DNA from: Enterobacter kobei
GTDB lineage: Bacteria > Pseudomonadota > Gammaproteobacteria > Enterobacterales > Enterobacteriaceae
Assembly (NCBI RefSeq): GCF_018323985.1
Contig: NZ_AP024590.1
Location: 1,860,001-1,924,000 of the forward strand
DNA length: 64,000 nt
Direction of reading: 5' to 3'
The notes beneath the pieces are model-generated. The model was not told where the DNA came from and did no database searches. It was given only the letters and a program-made list of their open reading frames with translations. Both the position numbers and the translations under genes were made by a program. Each line of letters begins with the position of its first letter. Position 1 is the stretch's first letter. Positions 1 to 8,448 of this stretch are shown here, one piece after another.

Positions 1-2
1 AT

Positions 3-1115
3 GACACGCTGGTTAAGCTGACCGTGCAGGAAACTGAGTTCGCTTCAGGAAGCAAAGACAGGAAATACAACCTTCTTGCCCAGCGCCAGGTCATCTCATA
101 CAACCGAACTACTGGTGCAGTTGACTACACGCTGCGGTCCTCGCGTTCGTTTGCTGATGCTGTTCTGCATGAGTGGGTTGTTGTCGCTAAACAGGACGTT
201 AATCGCCTGGACCTTCCAACGCTATATGCCATCGCTGACAGCATTTCAAATACGCAGCTAAGTTTCTTCGATTACACCTTCTCAGACTCGAAACAGTCTC
301 TCGGTGAGCGTATTCAGGTCATCTGTAACGCTGCTCGCGTAGACATCAACTGGATCGGCGACATGCTGACGTTCTGGCGTGACGAGAAGGTGGACGTGCC
401 GTCCGCTGTCTTTGGACGCAGCAACATGTTCTGGGATGGGTTCAAAATTGGCTATTCCATGAGCCTGCCAAACGGATATGACGGCATCACTCTGGATTAT
501 GTCGATCCACGCACGAATAAGAAGGCATATATCTACCTGCAGGTTAGTAGCTCCGGAATTAGCGAGGTAACTACTCAGACCGAAAATGCAATGACAGTTA
601 GTCTGTCAGGGGGCAGGGACGTCACGCAGGCGCGCAATAGAGCATGGCTGGAAGCCAACAGGCTGGTTCAGTCACGCATGAGCATGACGGTAAAAGTTTT
701 CGAAACAACACAGGTTGTACGTGGCGCGGTGGTTCAGTGCCCAGATATGTACGACAACGCGCAACAGACAGGATATCTGACCGGGCGCTCCGGAGATGTT
801 TTTTCCACCTCTGAACGGCTGGAGTTTTCCGGCGATATGTGGGTCGTTATGACTGACAGTCTCGGCAACTTCCATGGGCGCTACCGGGCTTATGCAGTCA
901 ATGGCAATCAAAAAGCATTCACAGCTGCCGCTGAAGCATTCGACCTGAATATCTACGATGGCAGGACTGTACAAACACCATCGCGGTATTTCATGTCCAG
1001 CAGTGAAGAACTCAATTCCACACTCTGGCGCGTAGAGTCGTCGAAACCAAATGGAGATGACACCCAGACGCTTTCTCTCGTTGAATACACCGACGACATC
1101 TACCTGAACGACTAA
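3..1115 (+). CDS. Phage tail protein, C-terminal part (cut by window edge)
   Basis: The reading frame is open back to the first bases of the window, so the ATG-like or GTG start candidates inside are probably internal and the real start lies upstream. The visible 370 residues resemble the C-terminal half of tail-tip or host-specificity proteins of siphophages, with beta-rich, aromatic-rich segments and no transmembrane segment. It is followed 64 bases later by the tailspike gene on the same strand, the usual order of late tail genes. I recognise the context and general style rather than a named family, so the exact role (tail tip, hub or adaptor to the spike) is uncertain. Confidence 0.6.
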   Translation, partial: DTLVKLTVQETEFASGSKDRKYNLLAQRQVISYNRTTGAVDYTLRSSRSFADAVLHEWVVVAKQDVNRLDLPTLYAIADSISNTQLSFFDYTFSDSKQSLGERIQVICNAARVDINWIGDMLTFWRDEKVDVPSAVFGRSNMFWDGFKIGYSMSLPNGYDGITLDYVDPRTNKKAYIYLQVSSSGISEVTTQTENAMTVSLSGGRDVTQARNRAWLEANRLVQSRMSMTVKVFETTQVVRGAVVQCPDMYDNAQQTGYLTGRSGDVFSTSERLEFSGDMWVVMTDSLGNFHGRYRAYAVNGNQKAFTAAAEAFDLNIYDGRTVQTPSRYFMSSSEELNSTLWRVESSKPNGDDTQTLSLVEYTDDIYLND

Positions 1116-1179
1116 CCAGCATATAAACAACAGGCTTCGGGTATACCCCGAGGCGTCTTCACGTCTATAAGAGATAAAA

Positions 1180-3123
1180 ATGGCCGATTCATACGCAAAC
1201 ATCCCGGTTCCAACTCCGACGCAAAACCCCGTACCAAGCTCTGATATTCGCGATCATGTATTTGGCGGAGCGAAAATTGACGAGTTTGTCACCTCACTAT
1301 CTCAGCAATATATCGATCGTTTTGGAACAGCGCATTACACGCTTGAAGGACTTAAAAATCTGGTACTGCAGCAAATTTACAACCTCGGATGGAGTCTCGC
1401 GGGGTCTTTCCAGGTAGGTGGTACTGTGACGTCTGCAGGTGACCTGTTACAGGATGAGAGTACAGATATTTGGTACCGTTGGGATGACCTGGAGACATTA
1501 CCAAAAAGTGTCCCGCCAGGTTCTACCCCATCTTCTGCTGGCGGGACTGGTGATGGGAAATGGCAGCCTGTTGATGTTAGTGATATTCTTCGTAGACAAA
1601 TATCAGATCCTGATGGTGCGGTAAAATACCCTGAGCTTCAGATTGCGCGCTGGAGAGATGAGGGAGATATTCGCGGCTGGGGTTGTATGTGTGATGGTGT
1701 AACAGTAGATACTGTTAACTTTCAGGCAGCAATAGAAGAAAATAAATTAACGGGAAAACCGTGCATAGTTCCTGCTGGCACAACATTAACCGGCCCGCTT
1801 ACGCTTTATTCAAAAACAACAATCAGAGGACAGGGGCAGGAGAGAACTAAACTCAGGTTGTTGGCTGGATCAGTAAATGCGTTACTCTATGGTGCCAACT
1901 CTAATTCTCTTTGGGGTTCTAACTCGTTACTGGGTGAGGATGGAATTATTGTTGAAAATCTTACCATTGATGCTGATAAAGCAAATAGCCCTAATGGCTC
2001 TGCCATAGCCATCTATGGACCAAGAACCAGAATTGATAAGGTAAATATCATCAATGCAGGGAAGAACGGCTTAAGAACTGAGTGGGCTGATTCAGGTAAT
2101 GCTGATGGTGGTATGGAAGGATCATTCAGTAAAATTGTCATCGATAAAAGCGGAGAGGATGGCTGGAGATTTGCCGGTCCGCACGATAGCGTTGTTAGCG
2201 ATGTTATTATCATTAGCTCAGGACAGAAGGCTGCTAGTACATATACTGGTCTTTGGTTAGAAAAAGGAAATGCACGCTGGTCAGGCATCCATTGCTGGAC
2301 TAGTGCTGACGATAGGCGTTCGAAATACGCACTCAAGGTTAGCAGACCAGCAGAAGGTAATGAGTTCAATACGTCACATTTTGAAGGTGCTGATACTAAT
2401 GTTCTTGTTGAAGCTAATAACTTTACTTTAAGCGAGTCATGTAAGGTTTATTACCCTTGGGCTGGTGCTAACATCGTTTTACAAGGGTCAAATCCAAGAA
2501 TTACGTGCTACATAGGAGAAGAATACAAAGGTATTGGCCTTCCATTAGCGACTGGTATTACTTTTGGTGGCGGGTTCGGTGGTGTTTCTGGAGCGGTAAT
2601 AGATGTCATTGCCAATGGTCAAAATCAGAACGCTATTTATTTTGGAGATAGCGCAGGCTTTAACAGCGTCAGGATAAGAGGATATACAGCCGCTACCATC
2701 CCAACCGCATTTGACGGAACTCCACACAGTACTGATGATTTAGATATAGTAATTTCAGGTGGTTATTCGCAAGTAGTACGAAAAGTAGTGAAAGCTAGTA
2801 ATATTCCTGTAGTTGAAATAACAGCTACTGGTGGCGGGCAAGGAGGAGCATCTGGGTATGGCACAACAGCCGGGTGTGTAGTGGTAAGTGGGGGAGGAGT
2901 AGGCACTGGGGTAAAATTACCTAGCACAACAGATACAATGACCGGTTACACTGTTCAGATTGCTAATGTTCTACCTAATGCGATCGCAATATATCCTTCA
3001 ATAGGTCAGCAAATTTTAGGGCTTGGCGTAAATAACCCATACAATATCCCACCACTTTCATCTGCGATATTCACTGTAACAAAAGACACTTCCGGTAATT
3101 GGGTCATGATGAAAGGAGCATAA
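1180..3123 (+). CDS. Phage tailspike protein with beta-helix (probable polysaccharide depolymerase)
   Basis: This 647-residue protein has an N-terminal particle-binding-type domain of about 150 residues (contains the segment SSDIRDHVFGGAKIDEF and a WYRWDD stretch common to prophage spikes), then a central domain rich in Val, Ile, Asn and Gly turns (about residues 170 to 530) that looks like a right-handed parallel beta-helix of the pectate-lyase type, and a Gly-rich C-terminal part. Such spikes bind and often cleave O-antigen or capsule. The C-terminal specificity part is normally swapped between phages, so the sugar target cannot be read from the sequence. A terminator follows directly. Confidence 0.75.
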   Translation: MADSYANIPVPTPTQNPVPSSDIRDHVFGGAKIDEFVTSLSQQYIDRFGTAHYTLEGLKNLVLQQIYNLGWSLAGSFQVGGTVTSAGDLLQDESTDIWYRWDDLETLPKSVPPGSTPSSAGGTGDGKWQPVDVSDILRRQISDPDGAVKYPELQIARWRDEGDIRGWGCMCDGVTVDTVNFQAAIEENKLTGKPCIVPAGTTLTGPLTLYSKTTIRGQGQERTKLRLLAGSVNALLYGANSNSLWGSNSLLGEDGIIVENLTIDADKANSPNGSAIAIYGPRTRIDKVNIINAGKNGLRTEWADSGNADGGMEGSFSKIVIDKSGEDGWRFAGPHDSVVSDVIIISSGQKAASTYTGLWLEKGNARWSGIHCWTSADDRRSKYALKVSRPAEGNEFNTSHFEGADTNVLVEANNFTLSESCKVYYPWAGANIVLQGSNPRITCYIGEEYKGIGLPLATGITFGGGFGGVSGAVIDVIANGQNQNAIYFGDSAGFNSVRIRGYTAATIPTAFDGTPHSTDDLDIVISGGYSQVVRKVVKASNIPVVEITATGGGQGGASGYGTTAGCVVVSGGGVGTGVKLPSTTDTMTGYTVQIANVLPNAIAIYPSIGQQILGLGVNNPYNIPPLSSAIFTVTKDTSGNWVMMKGA

Positions 3124-3126
3124 AAG

Positions 3127-3150
3127 AGAAAGCGCCATGAGGCGCTTTCT
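3127..3150. terminator. Bidirectional terminator between tailspike and gtr cassette
   Basis: A 10-bp perfect stem (AGAAAGCGCC with GGCGCTTTCT) and a 4-base loop lie between two convergent genes. On the minus strand the stem is followed by CTTTTA. It would end both the late phage transcript and the gtr transcript. Confidence 0.75.
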
Positions 3151-3158
3151 TAAGTTAC

Positions 3159-4721
3159 TTATAATTCCTCGGTAATACTCTTTGTGTTTATACCTTTCTT
3201 GTAATCATAAAACCCTATTGTAAAGGATTTTATTTTCTTGCCATGTAAATCTATCTTGTATGAGTTTATTAATTTCATGCCTTTATAGTTTCTAAGAACA
3301 GGTACAAAATCTGCATTGATTTCTTCACCGTCGTCCATTTTTAACCTAAAGAACAAGCCCATGCCCTTGTAATTCTCAATCTTATTAGACACCTCGAAAA
3401 CAAAAATGTCATTTAGCCTCCTAAAATTGAGGAACGTGTCATCATTAATTTTTATATTGCGCGGTGTTATCAGTGAGTAATCAAAGGGCATATCAATAAG
3501 TTTTATTTTACCATTGGCGCCATAAAATTTTCCTATAGCTTCTTCGTTGAAGAAAATATCAAGTTTGTCCGATTCTTTCTTTACATCCCCTTGATAATAA
3601 ATGGGAACTTCAGAATAACCATCCTTTATCATTATTGTTCTAATTTGGTCTTGTGCAAATACGCTTTTTAAATTGCTGTAATTATTAACATATGATTGGC
3701 TAAAAGGTATGGCTACCATCAATGTAATAGCAATACAAGCATATTTAACTGGTTTTTTGTCAATTATTGCATTAATAGCAAAAGATAGTGAAGCCAATGC
3801 CAGCACAAGGCCAGTGTTGAGCACTCTGCCGGTTGTTTGCGGAGTGGCGAAAAGAATAGCATTCGACGCCAATGATCCCATTAAAAGGAACAGTGAAAGA
3901 CTTAAATCCTTCTTTTTGTATATGCCATAACCTAAAGTTAAAGCTAAAATTAGAAGGGTGTATTTGTATTCATACATTTCTCGAATGAATTGCATTGGGA
4001 AATGATTTAATATCCGCTCAATAAGGGGTGTTGAATAGAACGCCTCACAACACACTGACGCGCGGATGTAATTGCCAGGAGCTAGCAGTAAAATTGATAT
4101 TCCAATGCATAGGAAAAATAGTTGCGCAATGACAAGCCAGTGCAATGTTTTGTTTTTATAAAACTCGTACGTTATATATAAGACAAGCACTCCGAAAATT
4201 GTAGTTCCCAAGTTTTCAGTTGTCATTCCTGAAATAATAGCCATAGCTATTAAAATAGAAATCATTAAATATGACTTAGTATGCGTGTTTCTTATTAGCA
4301 AGAATAACCAGCTATAAACAAATAAATTTGTCCATAAGTAATTAGCAGAGCCAACAACCCAGAAACTTGTCTGACTTAAGCTTGGGTTGTCAATCCAATA
4401 AAGCATGAACAAAAGAACAAAGACAAGCCAGTTGTTTTTATTTTCGCTTGGCAGTTTTGTTAAAAGTAATATTAATGATGTAAAAGCACATGCATTTATA
4501 AGTGAAATTATTGTTTTGTCCTTGATGGACATTACAAGACTTCCAGTGAAGTCAGAGAACAGTCTGCCGCTCCATGTCATATAAACATGGTACAAGGTCT
4601 CGAAGGAGTACCCCTTCAGATAAAATCCGAAATCATCAGAATGAAATGGCGTTAATAATTGAATTATTAGCACCAATAAAAAAACAAAAAATATAGATAT
4701 TAACCCAACCCGCGAACTCAT
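3159..4721 (-). CDS. Serotype-specific glucosyltransferase-like membrane protein (gtr type)
   Basis: A 520-residue, AT-rich, strongly hydrophobic protein with roughly ten membrane segments in the first 340 residues and a soluble C-terminal domain of about 150 residues. It is the third gene of a gtrA-gtrB-X cassette and overlaps gtrB by four bases (ATGA). In such cassettes this gene encodes the variable enzyme that moves glucose from undecaprenyl phosphate onto a defined O-antigen sugar in the periplasm. An acidic pair (HSDDFGF) lies in the first periplasmic loop, where GT-C fold enzymes carry catalytic Asp residues. The assignment rests on position and topology; the linkage formed is unknown. 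The low GC content against gtrB fits frequent exchange. Confidence 0.7.
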   Translation of the reverse strand: MSSRVGLISIFFVFLLVLIIQLLTPFHSDDFGFYLKGYSFETLYHVYMTWSGRLFSDFTGSLVMSIKDKTIISLINACAFTSLILLLTKLPSENKNNWLVFVLLFMLYWIDNPSLSQTSFWVVGSANYLWTNLFVYSWLFLLIRNTHTKSYLMISILIAMAIISGMTTENLGTTIFGVLVLYITYEFYKNKTLHWLVIAQLFFLCIGISILLLAPGNYIRASVCCEAFYSTPLIERILNHFPMQFIREMYEYKYTLLILALTLGYGIYKKKDLSLSLFLLMGSLASNAILFATPQTTGRVLNTGLVLALASLSFAINAIIDKKPVKYACIAITLMVAIPFSQSYVNNYSNLKSVFAQDQIRTIMIKDGYSEVPIYYQGDVKKESDKLDIFFNEEAIGKFYGANGKIKLIDMPFDYSLITPRNIKINDDTFLNFRRLNDIFVFEVSNKIENYKGMGLFFRLKMDDGEEINADFVPVLRNYKGMKLINSYKIDLHGKKIKSFTIGFYDYKKGINTKSITEEL

Positions 4722-5635
4722 TTCATCTTCCTTAGAATATATTTGGGGCGCTTTTTGGACTCGATGTATATTCTTCCAATATACTCACCAAGAACGCCAA
4801 TCCCGATAAGCTGCACTCCACCCAGGAAAAGGATGGAGACAAGAAGTGATGGATATCCGCGCACAGCATTACCAAATGCCAGCGTATCGATGATCATCCA
4901 TGCGCCGTAGACAAACGCTATGCCAGCAACGATAAGGCCTATGTACGTCCATACCCGCAGAGGGAATGTTGAGAAGCTAGTTATTCCTTCAAGGGCAAGG
5001 TTCCACAGCTTCCATCCGTTGAATTTTGTATTTCCCGCAACACGTTCTGCACGAGCATATTCAACAACGTCTGTTCGGCCACCAACCCAGCTCAAGATAC
5101 CTTTCATGAACAGGTTACGTTCTGGCATGAGCTTGATGTTATCAACAACTTCTCGAGACATAAGCCGGAAATCACCTACATTCTCTTCAATTTTCGGGTT
5201 GCTAATTTTGTTGTGGAGTTTATAAAACCACTCAGCTGACTTACGCTTGAGTCGGCTATCAGTGGAACGATCAGAGCGCTTAGCCAGAACCATATCCGAA
5301 CCCTGTTGCCACTTCTCAATGAGGTGCGGGATGACTTCAATTGGATCTTGCAGGTCAACGTCAATAGGGATAACCGCTTCACCAGTTGCATGGTCAAGGC
5401 CGGCAAAGAGGGCTGACTCCTTGCCAAAGTTGCGCGTGAAAGACAGAGGAACAATAAGCGGATCGGCAATAGCCAGCGTGTTTATGATTGATTCTGTCGC
5501 GTCTTTGCTGCCGTCATTGATGAATACTATCTCGACTTCATGCTGTTGAAGCCCTTCAAATTCCCGCACGGTCTTATAGAAGATAGGAATCGCATCCTCT
5601 TCATTAAATACCGGAACGACCAAAGAAATTTTCAT
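4718..5635 (-). CDS. gtrB: Bactoprenol glucosyl transferase GtrB
   Basis: A 305-residue GT2-family protein that charges undecaprenyl phosphate with glucose from UDP-glucose on the inner face of the membrane. The N-terminal part begins [14 protein letters not shown], followed by FINDGSKD and DVDLQDP motifs of the GT-A nucleotide-binding fold. Two C-terminal membrane helices lie at about residues 235 to 290, as in phage GtrB and other DPM1-like proteins. It overlaps both neighbours by four bases, so the three genes form one tightly coupled operon read from the gtrA side. Confidence 0.92.
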   Translation of the reverse strand: MKISLVVPVFNEEDAIPIFYKTVREFEGLQQHEVEIVFINDGSKDATESIINTLAIADPLIVPLSFTRNFGKESALFAGLDHATGEAVIPIDVDLQDPIEVIPHLIEKWQQGSDMVLAKRSDRSTDSRLKRKSAEWFYKLHNKISNPKIEENVGDFRLMSREVVDNIKLMPERNLFMKGILSWVGGRTDVVEYARAERVAGNTKFNGWKLWNLALEGITSFSTFPLRVWTYIGLIVAGIAFVYGAWMIIDTLAFGNAVRGYPSLLVSILFLGGVQLIGIGVLGEYIGRIYIESKKRPKYILRKMK

Positions 5636-6000
5636 TTCGCATCCCTAAAGACAATGAATTTTGAATAGATAAAACCGCACACCAGGCTGATCGCTGAAAA
5701 CGCGATTAATGTAATGACCGGCGCCAGTCCAGACCTGTCAGCAGCCCAACCAAAAACAGCACTTAGCGTGCCCATGAATCCTACGTACAACATGTAGCGC
5801 ATGGTTGTTGTTGAGGACTTAAAAGTGAACTTGGCATTGGCGAAGAAGCTGAATGAGACGGCAACCACAAAACCGGCAAAGTTTCCCAGCGCCTGCCCGG
5901 TATGAAATCCGTATAGGCAAATAGCGAATACCACCCAATGGACGAGAGTGTTGATGACTCCTATAGATGTGTAACGGGCAAATAACTTTAACATTTTCAA
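5632..6000 (-). CDS. gtrA: Bactoprenol-linked glucose translocase GtrA
   Basis: A 122-residue protein with four membrane helices (GtrA family) that is thought to flip undecaprenyl-phosphate-glucose to the periplasm for the third gtr product. The segment [11 protein letters not shown] between helices 2 and 3 is a family signature. It is the first gene of the minus-strand gtr operon. The 166 bases upstream, shared with the divergent hydrolase gene, contain a pair of GATC sites close to the start, a feature of phase-variable gtr promoters. Confidence 0.92.
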   Translation of the reverse strand: MKMLKLFARYTSIGVINTLVHWVVFAICLYGFHTGQALGNFAGFVVAVSFSFFANAKFTFKSSTTTMRYMLYVGFMGTLSAVFGWAADRSGLAPVITLIAFSAISLVCGFIYSKFIVFRDAK

Positions 6001-6041
6001 AAATCAGTCAAATCTGAAAAAATGCAAGTCTACCATCAGCA

Positions 6042-6053
6042 GATCGCATGATC
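6042..6053. promoter_or_regulatory. Pair of GATC sites upstream of gtrA
   Basis: Two GATC sequences lie 8 bp apart (6042 and 6050), about 45 bp upstream of the gtrA start. Phage gtr operons in Salmonella are known to switch on and off by competition between Dam methylation and OxyR at GATC-containing sites in this position. Only one pair is present here, against two in the studied cases, so function is inference. Confidence 0.35.
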
Positions 6054-6208
6054 GACTCATAATTTTACTAGTTCCCGTACAGATATGAAATCATGTTGGC
6101 ATGCGAGCAATTTATTGATACGGAAGATTTTTTTCATCTCGCCTTATCTTTGGTTATTGAGTCTAGATGGGGCATCATACCTATGGTAAACTACCACAAA
6201 AAGTATGG

Positions 6209-7204
6209 ATGATTTTAAGTGTGAGTATTACCAGAAGGGATTTTTTGAGCATTTGCATTGGTGCTACCGCTTTGGCCGGAGTAGGTGGTTATTTGCACTA
6301 TACTGGTGCATTTTTGCCAAGTATTTCACTGTGGGGTCACTCCTTCTTCGGTAATAACCAGACATTTTCGTCGAAACTAATCGCTGAAACGGGATGTAAG
6401 GTTTTCAACTTCGGGCTTTCAGGGGCTACCTCTGAGAGTATCGCGCTAAGAAATGGTGCGTACCATAAAAGCTATGCGTCCGTTAATGGCCTGCTGACCC
6501 CAGCTGAAAAAAACAACCTGACTCCTAACGAGCCCGGACCGCTCAGGCTATGGGGAAATGCATCTGCCGACTGGTTTCATCTTCCCTGTGAGCTAGCAGG
6601 ACAATCAGGTGTATTGGACTGGGACGGGAAAAATGTAGCCTTTACACCAGATGGTAAAAGTGGGGCAGTTCATCTAAATGAGCCTGTACCTCTGAACGTT
6701 TACCCTATGACGACTGTGCAAACAGACAACGTACCAGAGAAATATAACTACCCTGAACATCCAGGATCGATTTACATTCTGTGGCTTGGAAGAAACAATT
6801 CAACCCAGCCTGACGAAATTATGCGTGACGCAAAAGCGATTGTTTCGCGGATGAATAAGGGTAATAAGAGATTTGTCATACTTCCTGAATTCCCTGCCGA
6901 CTATGAGCCTACAGGCACAAAAGGTGCAGAAGAAATCGCACTGATAAATCGCTTGTACAAAGAGGTTTACCCGGAGAACTACTGTGAGATAGACGGGGTG
7001 GATCTACTTCAAAACTTCATAAATCATCACAACCCAAATAGCGAGAAAGACCTTGCAGATGTCAAGGCTGGGCTAACACCATCATCGCTTAGATTAGATA
7101 ATCTTCATCCGTCGATAACAAGAAAAGAAGGTGCTCTGTATGCCGGTACAGAGGTAAATGCCGAGTTTGTCGCCAGGTTCCTGAAACAGAAAGGGTGGGT
7201 ATAG
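6209..7204 (+). CDS. Exported SGNH-hydrolase-like protein with Tat-type signal
   Basis: The open frame extends upstream to an ATG at 6167, but the ATG at 6209 places a twin-arginine-like signal at the N-terminus (SITRRDFL, then a hydrophobic stretch), so I prefer it. The mature part has the blocks of the SGNH/GDSL esterase fold: a Ser in WGHSFFGN (block I), NFGLSG (block II), an Asn in WLGRNN (block III) and DNLHPS with the Asp-x-x-His pair near the C-terminus (block V). In block I the usual Asp is His. It lies divergent to the gtr operon inside the prophage, so deacylation of surface polysaccharide is a reasonable guess but not shown. No transmembrane segment other than the signal is seen. 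Confidence 0.6.
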   Translation: MILSVSITRRDFLSICIGATALAGVGGYLHYTGAFLPSISLWGHSFFGNNQTFSSKLIAETGCKVFNFGLSGATSESIALRNGAYHKSYASVNGLLTPAEKNNLTPNEPGPLRLWGNASADWFHLPCELAGQSGVLDWDGKNVAFTPDGKSGAVHLNEPVPLNVYPMTTVQTDNVPEKYNYPEHPGSIYILWLGRNNSTQPDEIMRDAKAIVSRMNKGNKRFVILPEFPADYEPTGTKGAEEIALINRLYKEVYPENYCEIDGVDLLQNFINHHNPNSEKDLADVKAGLTPSSLRLDNLHPSITRKEGALYAGTEVNAEFVARFLKQKGWV

Positions 7205-7390
7205 CAGTTACATCCATCCAAATCTAATGGCAAGGGTAACCATAAGAGAAAAGAACATTACGACATTAAGAGCTACAACAAATCTGCTTGATACTTTCAT
7301 ATGCGCTCGCCAATTAATCAGAAAGTGTAAATTTAGTCAGGTTGCGGCATATCGTCAACTACCTCCCTTGATCAAATCATCGAACAATTA

Positions 7391-7410
7391 TACTGTATAT
7401 GCATACAGTA
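7391..7410. promoter_or_regulatory. LexA (SOS) box
   Basis: The 20 bases TACTGTATATGCATACAGTA form a near-perfect palindrome of the CTGT-N8-ACAG type and match the E. coli SOS consensus closely. A TTGATC -35-like element at 7368 with TACTGT or TATACT at the right spacing puts the box over the -10 region. It lies 20 bp upstream of the 79-codon gene that leads the UmuD'-like operon. Confidence 0.9.
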
Positions 7411-7430
7411 TGGATTTAGGGATAAAAGTC

Positions 7431-7670
7431 ATGCCGCGCTACGACGATAAGATCACCGCATTCCACAAATCAGTAACCCGCGAGCCATCAGGCCGGAAGG
7501 TTGTCAGGACGAGCGACTTTGTGCGCAATCTGGCCGCATTGAATCACGACCTGTCACTCGATGAGGCCAACCGGTGGATAAGGCTGAACGCTCGCACTTT
7601 CCGAGACGCATCGACGGAAGAGGGCGAGGGTAAGCTCTGGTTCCAGTTCAACCCGAACGGAGGTCTGTGA
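7431..7670 (+). CDS. Small phage protein, first gene of the LexA-controlled operon
   Basis: A 79-residue protein beginning MPRYDDKITAFHKSV and ending WFQFNPNGGL. The frame stays open to 7227, but that would run through the LexA box; the ATG at 7431 (or 7410, which overlaps the box) is the sensible start. The sequence has a short helical region around LNHDLSLDEANRWI that looks like a DNA- or protein-binding helix pair, but I do not recognise a named family. It is spaced one base from the UmuD'-like gene, whose ribosome site GGAGG lies in its last codons, so the two are translated together and should be made after DNA damage. Confidence 0.65.
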   Translation: MPRYDDKITAFHKSVTREPSGRKVVRTSDFVRNLAALNHDLSLDEANRWIRLNARTFRDASTEEGEGKLWFQFNPNGGL

Positions 7671-7671
7671 C

Positions 7672-8001
7672 ATGGGCTTTCCTTCACCGGCTGCTGACTA
7701 TGTATCAGCGACATTAACCGCCGACACTATTTGCGGCCTGACTTCTAACAGCCTGGTCATTCAGACATCAGAGGGTATAGCGGTAGTGGATCGTGGCCTG
7801 GTCGTGCGGCAGGGCGACGTTCTGCTCGCCACTCTGGACGGTCGTAGCTATTTCGGTAAGGTCATGGGGCAGGCGTTCATCACGCATGATGGTGATGCGA
7901 TAGAGGGGGAATGTCTGGATGAGCTTCAGGTGATCGGCGTCGTTACGTATTTCGTCACCGACACGCGGAACGGGCAGGATGATGACTGCCCGGTGATGTG
8001 A
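7672..8001 (+). CDS. UmuD'-like (HumD-type) phage protein lacking the peptidase serine region
   Basis: A 109-residue protein that starts MGFPSPAADYV, which matches E. coli UmuD from just after its Cys-Gly self-cleavage site. It therefore begins in the already-processed UmuD' form, as does phage P1 HumD. The later segments align with the UmuD beta-rich core (RQGDVLLATLDG, FGKV, VIGVVTYFV). The stretch that carries the active-site Ser in UmuD (GDSM) has no counterpart, so it should not cleave LexA or itself. A role as a ready-made partner for a translesion polymerase after SOS induction is inference. No umuC follows in this prophage; a broken umuC lies in the leuZ element. Confidence 0.75.
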   Translation: MGFPSPAADYVSATLTADTICGLTSNSLVIQTSEGIAVVDRGLVVRQGDVLLATLDGRSYFGKVMGQAFITHDGDAIEGECLDELQVIGVVTYFVTDTRNGQDDDCPVM

Positions 8002-8020
8002 TGGGGCATATATGGGGCAT
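8001..8020. repeat. Tandem ATGGGGCAT repeats, possible integrase arm sites
   Basis: The 9-mer ATGGGGCAT occurs at 8001 and 8012, one helical turn apart, at the chromosome-proximal end of the prophage. Another copy at 6167 is probably chance. Short G-rich direct repeats of this type are common as arm-type sites of tyrosine integrases next to attR. Confidence 0.35.
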
Positions 8021-8188
8021 AAAGCATCACTCGTTCTAACTCGAATTTAGACGACTGATGTTTTGGTCGACGCTAACAGCCTGTTTTGTGGTGCGCTCTT
8101 GGGCGATCTTTGTCGATTATTAAAAATGCACGGTCATATGATGTCGATGCAGGTGTAGTATTTACGCTGCACGACAGGAAGGATGAAG
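8021..8188. other. Non-coding stretch holding the probable prophage-chromosome junction
   Basis: About 170 bases between the last prophage gene and the yedF terminator with no convincing gene. The att core should lie here, but the other prophage end is outside the window, so no direct repeat can be tested. Confidence 0.4.
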
Positions 8189-8209
8189 CGCCGCCCCGAA
8201 AGGGCGGCG
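8189..8209. terminator. Terminator downstream of yedF
   Basis: An 8-bp GC stem (CGCCGCCC with GGGCGGCG) and 5-base loop, 6 bp past the yedF stop. On the plus strand it is followed by TTTGTTTATTT, on the minus strand by a weaker T-rich stretch. Confidence 0.65.
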
Positions 8210-8214
8210 TTTGT

Positions 8215-8448
8215 TTATTTCTGGATCAGATACCGAATGGTTGGCCCGTCCTGCTGAATATCCAGCACGGTGTAGCCGTGGTTTTGCGCATCCAGCGGGA
8301 TGTTGTTGATTGACTGCGGGCAGTCGCTGACCACTTCCAGAATTTCGCCTTTTTTCAGCTGCGGCATCGCTTCCAGCGTGGCGACTGCCGGATAAGGGCA
8401 GGGTTCGCCCACCATATCCAGGCGGTAATCAGGCACGATAGTTTTCAT
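8215..8448 (-). CDS. yedF: TusA-like protein YedF
   Basis: A 77-residue member of the TusA/YedF/SirA family with the hallmark CPYP motif (Cys17) that carries persulfide sulfur in TusA. It overlaps yedE by four bases, so both are one transcript. YedF and YedE have been linked to sulfur or selenium compound handling, but the exact E. coli substrate is not established. The length and sequence are standard. Confidence 0.93.
   Translation of the reverse strand: MKTIVPDYRLDMVGEPCPYPAVATLEAMPQLKKGEILEVVSDCPQSINNIPLDAQNHGYTVLDIQQDGPTIRYLIQK

Larger units (their letters stand above)
1..8020. mobile_element. Right-hand part of a lambdoid-type prophage
   Basis: The stretch carries late phage genes (tail protein, tailspike) followed by a typical lysogenic-conversion cassette (gtrA, gtrB, serotype-specific transferase), an exported hydrolase-like gene and a LexA-controlled operon, then chromosomal yedF. 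The left end and integrase are outside the window. The right end is placed near two tandem ATGGGGCAT repeats that could be integrase arm sites; the exact attR is not visible and may lie anywhere from 8,020 to 8,188. The prophage call is firm from gene content; the boundary is inference. Confidence 0.8.

Noticed and set aside
7227..7430. Longer start for the 79-residue SOS gene
   Set aside because: It would run through the promoter and LexA box; the upstream residues have no phage-protein character.
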